From the IMG/VR virus record IMGVR_UViG_3300013117_000323, positions 1 through 35,958 of that record: a stretch of DNA of 35,958 nucleotides; one strand, given 5' to 3'. Source of the DNA: a virus. Of this stretch, positions 1-7,728 are shown in pieces (the stretch's first letter is position 1; every line of letters starts with the position of its first letter). The translations under genes and the position numbers were made by a program. Under the pieces are notes generated by a model. That model searched no databases and had not been told where the DNA came from. It saw nothing but the letters and a program-made list of their open reading frames with translations.

Positions 1-2
1 GG

Positions 3-593
3 GCTGCTGGTGTTCCGTTTACGATTGGTGCTGCACTTGTCGGTATAGGTGCCTTGTTACTTGGTGGCGGAATGTTGTTATTGGGGAAAGGAGCGAAGGA
101 ATTTCAAGGGGTTGATTTTGTAGCCATGGCTTACCAGTTAATGATTGGTGGTTTGCTGTTACTAGCTGCCGGTTTGCCATTTGTGATTGGTGCTAATCTT
201 GTAGGTGCTGGTGCTTTACTTCTTGGCGGTGGTCTGTTTTTGCTTGGTAAAGGTGCTAAAACACTTGAAGATGTAGATTTTATTGGTATGGCTTATAAGT
301 TAATGGTGGGAGCTGTATATTTAATGCTTGCTGGCATACCATTTGTAATTGGTGCTAATCTTGTTGGTGCTGGTGCTTTGATGCTTGCTGGTGGATTATT
401 TATGCTTGGCAAGGGTGCTAAGCAGATGGAAGGAATAAAATTCGCTGAGATATCAGAGGACTTGATGAAGGGATCAGGTTTTCTAATAGCAGCTGCTGCG
501 CCACTACTGACAGGAGCTATATTTGTGGGTGCTGCAGCTTTCATATTGCTTCCTGCCGCTTTCATATTGTACATTGCTTCTCGATGGTTGAGA
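3..593 (+). repeat. In-frame tandem repeat, 162-bp unit, in the tape measure-like gene
   Basis: Units run about 108-269, 270-431 and 432-593, with a partial unit at 3-107, so the array continues upstream. The first units encode GVDF/DVDF...MAYxLM...PFVIGANLVGAGAL...LLGKGAK and are closely alike. The last unit has diverged (GIKF...PLLTGAIFVGAAAF). The period is exactly 54 codons, so gain or loss of a unit keeps the frame. Confidence 0.85.
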
Positions 594-1574
594 TATGCTT
601 TTGATAATTTGCAGGCAGTTGCTAGTGTATTCGAGATCTTTGCTAAAGCTATAAGGGCGATAAGTGATTTTATTGAAGGCTTTGTTGATAGTATTGTTGA
701 TCTTTCCAAGATTAAAAGTTCCGATTTAGCAGATGTATCTCTTGGTATTATGGCACTCGGTAATGCCCTTATGTGGTTTGGTGGGACAGCATTGGCCGGT
801 GGTATAATGGAGCGGATTGCTGGTTGGTTTAGCAAAGATCCTGTTGCGAAATTCCAAAAATTTGCTGCTTTAGGAACTAAATTAGAAGCTGCAGCTAAAT
901 CTATAAGAAATCTTGGTGAATCTATAAAAGGATTTGGAGATCCGGCTGATGATTTTATCGAAACTATAAATAAATTGAATGAAGCAGCAAAAGATCTAGA
1001 TTCACTTGATGCTTTTGAATCGGCAACTATAGATGTTGCCAAATCCGTAGAGAAAGCATCTACAGAATTTAGTAGTGCTATAGATGGTTTTGCCGATCCG
1101 GCCGATAAACTAATAGAAGTTCTTCAAGGACTTGGTGATGCGGTTGCTGGTTTTGATAATATGGGTGCTGGGTTAGAGGAGAACCTGCAAAGCCTAACAT
1201 ATGTCTTAGAGGAATATGCAACAAGACTCGAGGGTGTTTCCGAGAGAATAGAAACTGCTATAAATACTAAGGCTCTCCCAGCGATACGTAGGGCAGAAGA
1301 AGCTGGTATTACTGAAGCAATAAGATCTGAAGCAATAACACAAGTAGAAGTAATGCCACCGGCTGAAGGCGAAAATGAAACACAAGAAGAAATCAAAGTC
1401 TTGTTGATGACGCAAAATGGTATATTAGGTCAATTGGCAGAAGCAGTTGAGAATATTCCAACTGGTACGACGGAAGTAACACAAATTATAGAACTGCTGC
1501 AAAATTATTTGCCGGAGGCAGCAGCAAAAGAACATGGACTTGACTCAGAGATGAATCAGTGGACTAGAGACTAG
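3..1574 (+). CDS. Probable tail tape measure protein, C-terminal part (5' end outside window)
   Basis: The frame is open from the first codon of the window, so this is the 3' part of a longer gene. The first TTG or ATG seen here is not the real start. Near-identical 54-residue hydrophobic, glycine-rich units come first (each containing a GANLVGAGAL-type core and ending LLGKGAK). Then come a longer hydrophobic stretch and about 330 residues of mostly helical, Ala/Lys/Glu-rich sequence with little Cys. Hydrophobic repeats plus long helices, lying just before tube, LysM, hub and spike genes, are typical of tape measure proteins. These set tail length and enter the cell envelope at DNA ejection. 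A membrane-inserted phage protein is the alternative. The family call is from composition and gene order, not from a recognised domain. Confidence 0.55.
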   Translation, partial: AAGVPFTIGAALVGIGALLLGGGMLLLGKGAKEFQGVDFVAMAYQLMIGGLLLLAAGLPFVIGANLVGAGALLLGGGLFLLGKGAKTLEDVDFIGMAYKLMVGAVYLMLAGIPFVIGANLVGAGALMLAGGLFMLGKGAKQMEGIKFAEISEDLMKGSGFLIAAAAPLLTGAIFVGAAAFILLPAAFILYIASRWLRYAFDNLQAVASVFEIFAKAIRAISDFIEGFVDSIVDLSKIKSSDLADVSLGIMALGNALMWFGGTALAGGIMERIAGWFSKDPVAKFQKFAALGTKLEAAAKSIRNLGESIKGFGDPADDFIETINKLNEAAKDLDSLDAFESATIDVAKSVEKASTEFSSAIDGFADPADKLIEVLQGLGDAVAGFDNMGAGLEENLQSLTYVLEEYATRLEGVSERIETAINTKALPAIRRAEEAGITEAIRSEAITQVEVMPPAEGENETQEEIKVLLMTQNGILGQLAEAVENIPTGTTEVTQIIELLQNYLPEAAAKEHGLDSEMNQWTRD

Positions 1575-1578
1575 ACTA

Positions 1579-2205
1579 ATGCCTGTAATGTATGCACAAC
1601 ACGATAGAGATCTAACTGATGCATTTCTTTTGAAAATGCAAGTACATCGTACAAGTCCGCCAGTGGGTTGTGGTGGCGGAGGTGCAGCTTCTACTGGTTT
1701 GATAGAATTTCAATTTCCTCCGAAAATAACAAGTGATAGTAGAAAGGGCAATTGGGCTGAAGGTGACTTACGTGGTGAAACACAAATAGCAGAATTTGCC
1801 ACAGCAGGTCCTAGAGAAATATCTATGAGGTGGACTTATATAGTAGATGCAGATAAACCTGGTGGTAATGGGTGGTCTATAAAACGCATTACAAAAATGG
1901 TTAGGACTTTACGTGGCTATTTTGCAATATTAACTGATCATCAAACTAGACCTACGCAATTGTCTATAGATTTTAAATTTTGGTGTATAGGTGGTAGTAA
2001 AAAGATGACAGGACGTATGAAGGGTGTTGATATAAAATATGGTGAAACATTAGTGATGCCAGAAGGTGCAAATGGTGCTTTCCCATTACGTACTGATATT
2101 ACAGCTGATCTAAGATTATGGACACAGAGAGGTTATAGTGGTGCTGAAGAACCTGATTTAGATATTAGAGAACTTGAGGAGTTTGTAGCACCGGATTGGT
2201 ATTAA
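1579..2205 (+). CDS. Tail tube-type protein (CIS tube / gp48-gp54-like)
   Basis: A protein of 208 residues starting 4 nt after the upstream stop. Residues about 43-85 follow the pattern seen in tube-fold proteins of contractile injection systems: FQFPPKI, then a basic/aromatic SRKGNW stretch, then a GPREISMRWTYIVD strand. In Afp/PVC particles this fold is the N-terminal half of Afp7, which joins the tube to the hub. In T4, gp54 and gp48 do that job. The next gene encodes the LysM half separately, which supports the comparison. Cys-Gly-Gly runs near residue 31 are unusual. I infer a tube initiator or tube-hub adaptor, and its exact T4 counterpart is uncertain. Confidence 0.55.
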   Translation: MPVMYAQHDRDLTDAFLLKMQVHRTSPPVGCGGGGAASTGLIEFQFPPKITSDSRKGNWAEGDLRGETQIAEFATAGPREISMRWTYIVDADKPGGNGWSIKRITKMVRTLRGYFAILTDHQTRPTQLSIDFKFWCIGGSKKMTGRMKGVDIKYGETLVMPEGANGAFPLRTDITADLRLWTQRGYSGAEEPDLDIRELEEFVAPDWY

Positions 2206-2516
2206 TGGCTACTATACCAGATACAAGTCGATTTACCAATACAGAATTGATATTGGAGGATGGCGTAGAAACATTTGGTACATGGACTATGCCATCATAT
2301 CTAATAGAACGTCCTGTTGATGATCATATAAAGAAATTTAAAGTAACAAGTGCTCTTGAGGGCCGACCTGATTTAATAGCTAATCAAGTATATGATAACC
2401 CACATTTAGCATGGGTAATAATAGCATTTAATGGGACGAGAGATGTACTTAATTGGCCTAGGGCTGGTGATACAATAGAATATCCTATAAGCAGATTAGT
2501 TATTACTGAACTCTAA
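2205..2516 (+). CDS. LysM-like baseplate wedge protein (gp53-like)
   Basis: A protein of 103 residues. The ATG at 2205 overlaps the upstream stop (TAATG). A TTG nine bases upstream is in frame but has no better ribosome site. The C-terminal half carries the LysM/gp53 pattern: RPDLIANQVYDNPHLAWVI, then NGTRDVLNWPRAGDTIEYP. In T4, gp53 belongs to the baseplate wedge. In Afp7-type proteins the same module is fused behind the tube domain, whereas here the two are separate overlapping genes. The 3' end overlaps the convergent hub gene by 4 bases. Confidence 0.7.
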   Translation: MATIPDTSRFTNTELILEDGVETFGTWTMPSYLIERPVDDHIKKFKVTSALEGRPDLIANQVYDNPHLAWVIIAFNGTRDVLNWPRAGDTIEYPISRLVITEL

Positions 2517-3823
2517 CTGCCTTCTCCAACTTTTTTGGCACTAGCATCAAAGTCGAATCTAGCAGCGTACACGTCTGTATACCATTTTCTACGCGTTAGT
2601 ATGTGATGGAAGCCATAAATTAACCAATTACCATGCATAAACCAGAATTCACCAGTCTGATCATTTGGTTCAGCTCCCCAATGTATAAAGATAGTATCCG
2701 TTCCTAGTCCTTCACAGCTTGACCATTCTCCGTGTCCCATTACTTGGAACTTGCATCTCAATAGACTATTAACCATATTCAGCCACATTGTTCTGGGACG
2801 GCCATCCATATATTCACCATAAATCAGTCCTAGATCACCGGCAGAATAGATTTCTGGTACTGTTAGGACACTAGACCATCCAGCTACTTCTTTGTCTTCA
2901 CCTTCTTCTGGTGGCTTTTTAAATGATCTCTTCGATTTGACTTTGGCTATTTGTTTACTGCTCGTTCTTTTATCCTTAACTACCAATTTCTGTTCTTGTT
3001 TATCAGTTATTTTATCGAGATATTCACCAGATATTGCTGAGCACCCTTGTGTAATAATCTTAGTCTGTACTAATGATAGTGCGTTATCTGCGAGCAATTC
3101 CCAATTTCTAATAGTATCATGTGCTTGTTTTAATTTAGTGTTAGCATAATATGCTCTTGGTTTGGATGGTATGTCAGCTTGTTCTTTGATAGTGAGTTCA
3201 TCGCCATTAGCTGCTATCAACCATTGAGTTTTGTTTTTAGTAACGGAAGATGACCAACCAGTCAGTGATGAGATGAATGTTCTTGGATCTTGTCGCATCA
3301 TCCACCATTTATTCTTATCAGAATCAATGGTTTCTCCTATATCTAAACTAATCTTAGGTGCATATTCACTTACTACTTGTTCGATAACATTACTAACCTT
3401 GCCTTCATATACTGTTCCGGCCGCCAATCCTTTATTGAGGTACCATGATGGTGGATCAATTGCTATAAATTCTAATGCACCTTGATCTGGTGGGCCGCCT
3501 AGTGCATGTAGCGATAATATAATTGCTCTTTGTTCTTTGGTGGCGGATTTTGGGTTTTCACCGTCTTCACCGGCTTTTATTTGAAATTTACAATAGACAG
3601 CTTCGCGTCGTGATTTATCTAAATATCCATTCTCGATCAGTTTGGTTAGTAAATTGTAATTAGGATCACCAAGCTTAGTTCGTACAATGTATCCTCCATT
3701 CACCATTGCTTTGAATTCGAATTTCATTAACCTGTAGCCGAAATCGTCATTAGATACATCACCTAATTCGAATATAAGCTTTAGTTGCGGCCGAGCTTTT
3801 GAGACTGGTCTGGAGCCTGCCAT
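2513..3823 (-). CDS. Baseplate hub protein, gp27 / gpD-like
   Basis: A protein of 436 residues on the strand opposite to the other tail structural genes. The N-terminal part (KLIFELGDVSNDDFGYRL) is β-rich. The middle has patterns typical of phage late-control D/VgrG hub proteins: an IDPPSWYLN segment, NVIEQVVSEY, and a DPRTFISSLTG segment. It ends in WLIYGFHHILTRRKWYTDVY, the usual hub C-terminal strand region. Such proteins form the trimeric hub that holds the spike, and the gp5-like spike gene follows at 4809. Its start codon shares a CATG palindrome with the forward gene at 3822. The opposite orientation needs a separate reverse transcript. Confidence 0.7.
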   Translation of the reverse strand: MAGSRPVSKARPQLKLIFELGDVSNDDFGYRLMKFEFKAMVNGGYIVRTKLGDPNYNLLTKLIENGYLDKSRREAVYCKFQIKAGEDGENPKSATKEQRAIILSLHALGGPPDQGALEFIAIDPPSWYLNKGLAAGTVYEGKVSNVIEQVVSEYAPKISLDIGETIDSDKNKWWMMRQDPRTFISSLTGWSSSVTKNKTQWLIAANGDELTIKEQADIPSKPRAYYANTKLKQAHDTIRNWELLADNALSLVQTKIITQGCSAISGEYLDKITDKQEQKLVVKDKRTSSKQIAKVKSKRSFKKPPEEGEDKEVAGWSSVLTVPEIYSAGDLGLIYGEYMDGRPRTMWLNMVNSLLRCKFQVMGHGEWSSCEGLGTDTIFIHWGAEPNDQTGEFWFMHGNWLIYGFHHILTRRKWYTDVYAARFDFDASAKKVGEGS

Positions 3824-4112
3824 GGAATTACTCTGGATTGATTACACTAAGAAAAATGGTACTTCTAGATATATACTATTCCTCTTACTTGGTAAGCGAT
3901 CAGGGAAATTATGTGGGTTAGAAACGGATAAAATTCCTGATGCGTATCGTAAGAAAATAGTTAATACTCTGACCAGTTTATCTTTGGAGTCGAGAATTCG
4001 TTGGTTGAGACAAAATTGCCCTATTCTAATGCGATCGGCATATAAGGAACTTGTTGCCGAACGTGCAACAATACGCACTAGATACCCCATTGATAAATCT
4101 AAGATTGTTTGA
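3822..4112 (+). CDS. Small hypothetical protein between hub and spike genes
   Basis: A protein of 96 residues, basic (many Lys/Arg), with a hydrophobic YILFLLLG strand near residue 17, then LETDKIPDAYRKKI and a C-terminal helix ending in basic residues. I do not recognise the family. A GGAG lies 8 bases before the ATG. Its start overlaps the divergent hub start by 2 bases, and its end overlaps the convergent HNH gene by 14 bases. A reverse-strand ORF at 3842-4090 covers the same DNA, but its product looks less like a protein. I prefer the forward frame. Confidence 0.5.
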   Translation: MELLWIDYTKKNGTSRYILFLLLGKRSGKLCGLETDKIPDAYRKKIVNTLTSLSLESRIRWLRQNCPILMRSAYKELVAERATIRTRYPIDKSKIV

Positions 4113-4797
4113 TTGTGCTGAAAAATTGCCGAATTTCTTGATCAGAGAATACATTTTTTGCAAGATTTATACAATAGCAAACTAGTTGGATATTGGATGC
4201 AATATAACCTTTTGACGAATCAATTCTATCGATTGATATAGAATATGGTGATTTTCTAATATGTTGCATTGGGATTCCAGTAATAGCACAACGGCCACAT
4301 TGATGCTCCCAAAGTGCTAGAACATCATTAATAGTAATATACCAACCTTTCTTAGATTTACGTTTTTGTGTATGCCCAAGCATATATTTCAGAAATCTTT
4401 CTGGAGATGCTTCAATATTCTTTAACCATTTTTTTCTTGCTTTTTCTCTCATTGGTTTGTTACGTTCAGCATCATGCTTAGAACAATATAATACTTTGCT
4501 TTGTCTTGGGAATGGTACTTCTTCTTCTGATTTATTACAGATCTTACAGATTCTAGGGCCATTCCTTTTGGTGATGCAACCGCAACTTTGAGTATCTGTT
4601 AAATGACTACTTCTTACAACTGTTTGTTTTCCGCATTTATAGCATTTACATTCATAGAATACTCTGTTCTTAATTTCATGACGCTTGAATGGTGTTGAGG
4701 TGATTTCTAAAAATCCAAATTTAGTTCCGATAGGAATTGTTTTATGATTTGAGCGTGAAGATAATGGTATACGGGCCGATGCTTGTACATAAGTCAT
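4099..4797 (-). CDS. HNH homing-type endonuclease with zinc fingers
   Basis: A protein of 232 residues. The N-terminal half has two Cys clusters (YECKCYKCG with SCGC, residues 49-74, and CKIC with YC, 84-105). These look like the zinc fingers found before AP2/HNH domains in phage endonucleases. The C-terminal half has CGRCAITG (167-174), then SISIDRIDSSKGY (186-198), then NIQLVCYCINLAKN. That order is the phage HNH fold, with D190/D193 and the conserved Asn. Such genes are free-standing homing endonucleases that cut rival genomes at neighbouring sites. It lies antisense between hub and spike and is not part of the baseplate. Confidence 0.85.
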   Translation of the reverse strand: MTYVQASARIPLSSRSNHKTIPIGTKFGFLEITSTPFKRHEIKNRVFYECKCYKCGKQTVVRSSHLTDTQSCGCITKRNGPRICKICNKSEEEVPFPRQSKVLYCSKHDAERNKPMREKARKKWLKNIEASPERFLKYMLGHTQKRKSKKGWYITINDVLALWEHQCGRCAITGIPMQHIRKSPYSISIDRIDSSKGYIASNIQLVCYCINLAKNVFSDQEIRQFFSTIKQS

Positions 4798-4811
4798 TAG
4801 GAGGTCCTATG
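4798..4811 (+). promoter_or_regulatory. Ribosome binding site fixing the spike start
   Basis: AGGAGG at 4799-4804 lies 4 bases before the ATG at 4809. It excludes the longer in-frame ORF that begins at 4737 inside the antisense HNH gene. The AGGAGGTCCT segment is nearly self-complementary, so the reverse strand reads AGGACCTCCT just before the HNH start at 4797. Confidence 0.7.
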
Positions 4812-6947
4812 GCTACTGATAATATAAAAGTTGCATGGCAATCATTCTTTAAACAACGCACAAAAACTTTGTGGGAACGTTTTCCTGGCCAATATCGTGC
4901 ATTGGTAGTGGAAACTAATGATCCGTTGAATATGCGACGGATCAGGTTTAAATGCCCAGAAATGCACGATTATGATATGTTTGCCGGAGATTGTCCATGG
5001 GCTGTCCCTGCTACGGACTTGGGAGGGTTTCGTGCTGGTAGATTTACCCATCCTATGATAGGTGATTGGGTGTGGATAGAATTCGAGAAGCAACATCCAT
5101 ATGGTCCAATATGGACAGGATTTGCAGATCCGACCCGGCGGAAACGGTATACTTATCCAGGTACTAATACTGAGACTCCTGTACCCGTAGACGATGAGGG
5201 AAAACCAGCTCAAAAACCTCAGGACTATGATGAGGATTACCTACCAAAAGATAGACGTCCTATGTCGCATGGATGGCAGGATAGGTATGGTAATCTAGAT
5301 ATACATTCATCAACTGGATATTATCCTATAGAGCACAAAGAGAAACCACCCCCGCCAGATCATGATGCTGTCCAAGGGTCAGAATTTGAACAGCAGACTA
5401 AGAAACCAGAGGTAAATGATCCAGATCAGAAGTATATGGCTAGGGTCACTAAGTATGGTATGATCTATATAATGGGTGACCAGGGATATTACTGGCAGAA
5501 GAACGGAGATAAAGGAGAGTTTAAGGGCGACTTCAAGGAAGATGAGCAATTTGAGACTAAAAGATGGCTATATCTTCAGAAACTCTTGAATGAGGGTGTA
5601 TCAAAGTCCTCCGATGAGAATGGTGATCAACGACGGCAAGGAATGCTTACGCGATATGGCCATCTCTTCGAGATGCGTGATACTGGTTGGGCACAGAAAG
5701 GTCCTATAGAGTCTAAGTCCAGGGATGGTGAATATGATGAGCCTAGAGTACTATCCGAGGAAAGTAAAAATGATTTTCGGTGGATAAAACTACGCACTAA
5801 AGGTGGAATGTTATTTCAGGCCTGTGATAAAGGTTTCCATCCACAAGATGACAAGTTTGTCAAGAGAAAGCTTATAGAGGATGTTGGTCCTAAGAGTGAG
5901 AAAGAGGATGAATACTGGGGCGACCGTGATGCTAGATGGATACGATTTGTTACTAGATACGGTATAAAGCTCGTCTTTGACGATCGTGGTAGTGATGATA
6001 AGGATGCCAGGGGTAAGGAGTCGCCTAGAGGTGTAGGTCTTCTTATCAAGGGTAGGCGATCGCCTGGTTCGAAGAAGAATGATAAAACTGGTAATCCTAG
6101 AGGATTCTATTGGGAATTTAATGAGCGCGATGATGCTAATCATACTAGTTGGGGTTCGCCTATAGGGCAAGCCGTCGAAATAAATGACAGATATCAATAT
6201 GTTATGATAGCTTCATCACTCGGTAGGGGTTGGGTCAGAAAATGGCAACATATCAAGGATAATGAGTTTCTGCGTAAACCGATGATGCTAAGAGATCCGG
6301 AACATACTTCTCATCATCTCAAGATAGACTATGATAATGAGTATATTAGATTCAAAACACGGGCTGGTAAAGGCCCAAAACCAGATCAACCAGCCAATCA
6401 AGCGGACAGCTTAGATGTCCATCAGGGTTTAGAGGCACGCGATGGGATGAAGGGTGATGGTGCTTGGGTAGAACTTGTTGATGCTCAGCATCGGGGGATG
6501 TGGTTTAGTAAGAAATATGGACTTGGTATATGGCGTGGTAGAGATAATTATGGCATGTACCAATGGTTCGATGAACGACAAAGAAAAATAGTAATATACA
6601 ATTACGATTTTGAAAATAATGAACCAGTTGGTGTTGTTGAAATATACGTTGGGAAGGAAGTTAATATTATCTCGAGAAAGGATGTACACGTCCAAGCCGA
6701 CGAAAAAGTATATGTCAAATCCGAAGATGGCATCTATTTCCATGCCGGTCAGACTAGGATGACATGGCGTGGATCATCACAATTAATCGAAACGAATGCT
6801 ATTATCAAGGCACAAGCCTTTGTTGAGAGTACTGGTGGTGATCCTGTGACTAGGAAAGAAAACACACAAGTACCAACTAAGATGGAACCAACTGATAGGG
6901 CCAAGACCTATAACAAGCCCTATGAAGAAGCAGAAGAAGTCGAATGA
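4809..6947 (+). CDS. Baseplate central spike protein, gp5/VgrG-like, without a visible lysozyme domain
   Basis: A protein of 712 residues. Residues about 28-108 form a gp5/VgrG OB-fold: RALVVETNDPLNMRRIRF, CPWAVPATD, GDWVWIEFEK, PIWTGFAD. The middle (about 110-600) is a series of acidic and aromatic segments with recurring GxxxxxxDxG turns (YGMIYIMGDQGYYW, YGHLFEMRDTGW, GGMLFQACDKGF). These look like a repeated β-strand unit. The C-terminal ~100 residues (EVNIISRKDVHVQADEKVYV) resemble the spike β-helix. T4 gp5 carries a lysozyme domain between these parts, and I see no such domain here. It would sit under the gp27-like hub at 2513. Confidence 0.75.
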   Translation: MATDNIKVAWQSFFKQRTKTLWERFPGQYRALVVETNDPLNMRRIRFKCPEMHDYDMFAGDCPWAVPATDLGGFRAGRFTHPMIGDWVWIEFEKQHPYGPIWTGFADPTRRKRYTYPGTNTETPVPVDDEGKPAQKPQDYDEDYLPKDRRPMSHGWQDRYGNLDIHSSTGYYPIEHKEKPPPPDHDAVQGSEFEQQTKKPEVNDPDQKYMARVTKYGMIYIMGDQGYYWQKNGDKGEFKGDFKEDEQFETKRWLYLQKLLNEGVSKSSDENGDQRRQGMLTRYGHLFEMRDTGWAQKGPIESKSRDGEYDEPRVLSEESKNDFRWIKLRTKGGMLFQACDKGFHPQDDKFVKRKLIEDVGPKSEKEDEYWGDRDARWIRFVTRYGIKLVFDDRGSDDKDARGKESPRGVGLLIKGRRSPGSKKNDKTGNPRGFYWEFNERDDANHTSWGSPIGQAVEINDRYQYVMIASSLGRGWVRKWQHIKDNEFLRKPMMLRDPEHTSHHLKIDYDNEYIRFKTRAGKGPKPDQPANQADSLDVHQGLEARDGMKGDGAWVELVDAQHRGMWFSKKYGLGIWRGRDNYGMYQWFDERQRKIVIYNYDFENNEPVGVVEIYVGKEVNIISRKDVHVQADEKVYVKSEDGIYFHAGQTRMTWRGSSQLIETNAIIKAQAFVESTGGDPVTRKENTQVPTKMEPTDRAKTYNKPYEEAEEVE

Positions 6948-7678
6948 TAGTAACATATCCAACAGCATTATATAATAATGTCCTACCACAAGAGCCCGAT
7001 GATGGTGGTAACGTAACATTTACGATCAGTAACAGCGAACCACCTAGGACTAGTCTTTTATTTCCCAAAATAGCAATTGGTATACAACGTAGGCGAAGGA
7101 TTGTAGAAGAAACCACCCTTGTTAATAGAAGAGGTGCTCTTGGTGGTCTAGCCTTTACTGTGAATAAGGCTAGCCGAGACCAAGTGGGCAATACGGCAAG
7201 ACAATACGAAGTTGGACAGATCCTTGAATTTGGCGATGAATCTGCTGCTCAAAGTGTGAGCCCAATGCTAGTTGCTGATGAGACAGAAGCACAACATGAT
7301 ACTAACGTCTTTGATTACGATACACTTGGAATTTCCTCCGAGGAAATTCAGCTGATAAATGATAAGTCATTGATAGCTCATGACCAACTAAGTACCAGAT
7401 TGAATCAATTACGGGTATTACGTTCTGATGCCGAAATAGATATTAGTACTAATCAGAAATTGATAAATGAGGCTAATAGGAATATAGCAGCATTGCAAGC
7501 TATTATCGATAATTCGGGAGTTGACCATGAAATCTCTGAATTGATTACTAAATTTGAACGAAAAAGGATGGAGGCACAGCAAGCATTAGATATGGCTATT
7601 ACCAATGCTAATGCATACGCCAGTGAAGCCTCAGAATTGCTCAATGATCTGCGAAAGGTGGCGACGGTGCTGAAATGA
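6944..7678 (+). CDS. Coiled-coil baseplate-associated protein, unknown
   Basis: A protein of 244 residues, with its ATG overlapping the spike stop (ATGA), so the two are probably translationally coupled. The N-terminal ~100 residues are β-type (NNVLPQEPDDGGNVTFTIS, then KIAIGIQRRRRI). Residues about 135-242 form a long charged helix with heptad-like spacing, a likely coiled coil. I do not recognise the family. Its position between spike and gp25 suggests a tail or baseplate part. Confidence 0.6.
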   Translation: MIVTYPTALYNNVLPQEPDDGGNVTFTISNSEPPRTSLLFPKIAIGIQRRRRIVEETTLVNRRGALGGLAFTVNKASRDQVGNTARQYEVGQILEFGDESAAQSVSPMLVADETEAQHDTNVFDYDTLGISSEEIQLINDKSLIAHDQLSTRLNQLRVLRSDAEIDISTNQKLINEANRNIAALQAIIDNSGVDHEISELITKFERKRMEAQQALDMAITNANAYASEASELLNDLRKVATVLK

Positions 7679-7685
7679 CCTTCTG

Positions 7686-7728
7686 AGCAAACCTAAGTAC
7701 AGGAGGATTCAATCCAAAAAGGTTTGCT
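7686..7728 (+). promoter_or_regulatory. Leader hairpin with the AGGAGG site in its loop, before the tandem-HNH gene
   Basis: AGCAAACCT (7686-7694) pairs perfectly with AGGTTTGCT (7720-7728), and the 3' arm ends directly before the ATG at 7729. The 25-base loop contains AGGAGG (7701-7706), which is 22 bases from the ATG when unfolded. That is too far for normal initiation. The structure probably limits translation of the endonuclease, as hairpins do for several T4 homing genes. This is an inference. Confidence 0.5.

Noticed and set aside
293-1042. Reverse-strand 249-residue ORF in the tape measure-like gene
   Set aside because: It mirrors the repeated forward gene, has a low-complexity Ser/Ala/Asn product, and lacks a ribosome site.
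965-1266. TATAAATA at 965-972 and 1259-1266, equal to the T4 late promoter core
   Set aside because: Both are inside the coding sequence of the first gene, far from any start, and are expected by chance in AT-rich codons.
3842-4090. Reverse-strand 82-residue ORF opposite the small gene at 3822
   Set aside because: No ribosome site, and its product looks less protein-like than the forward frame.
4737-4808. Longer start for the spike gene
   Set aside because: It would run through the antisense HNH gene. The AGGAGG at 4799 fixes the start at 4809.
4809-6947. Lysozyme domain as in T4 gp5
   Set aside because: No lysozyme catalytic pattern was found between OB-fold and C-terminal part.
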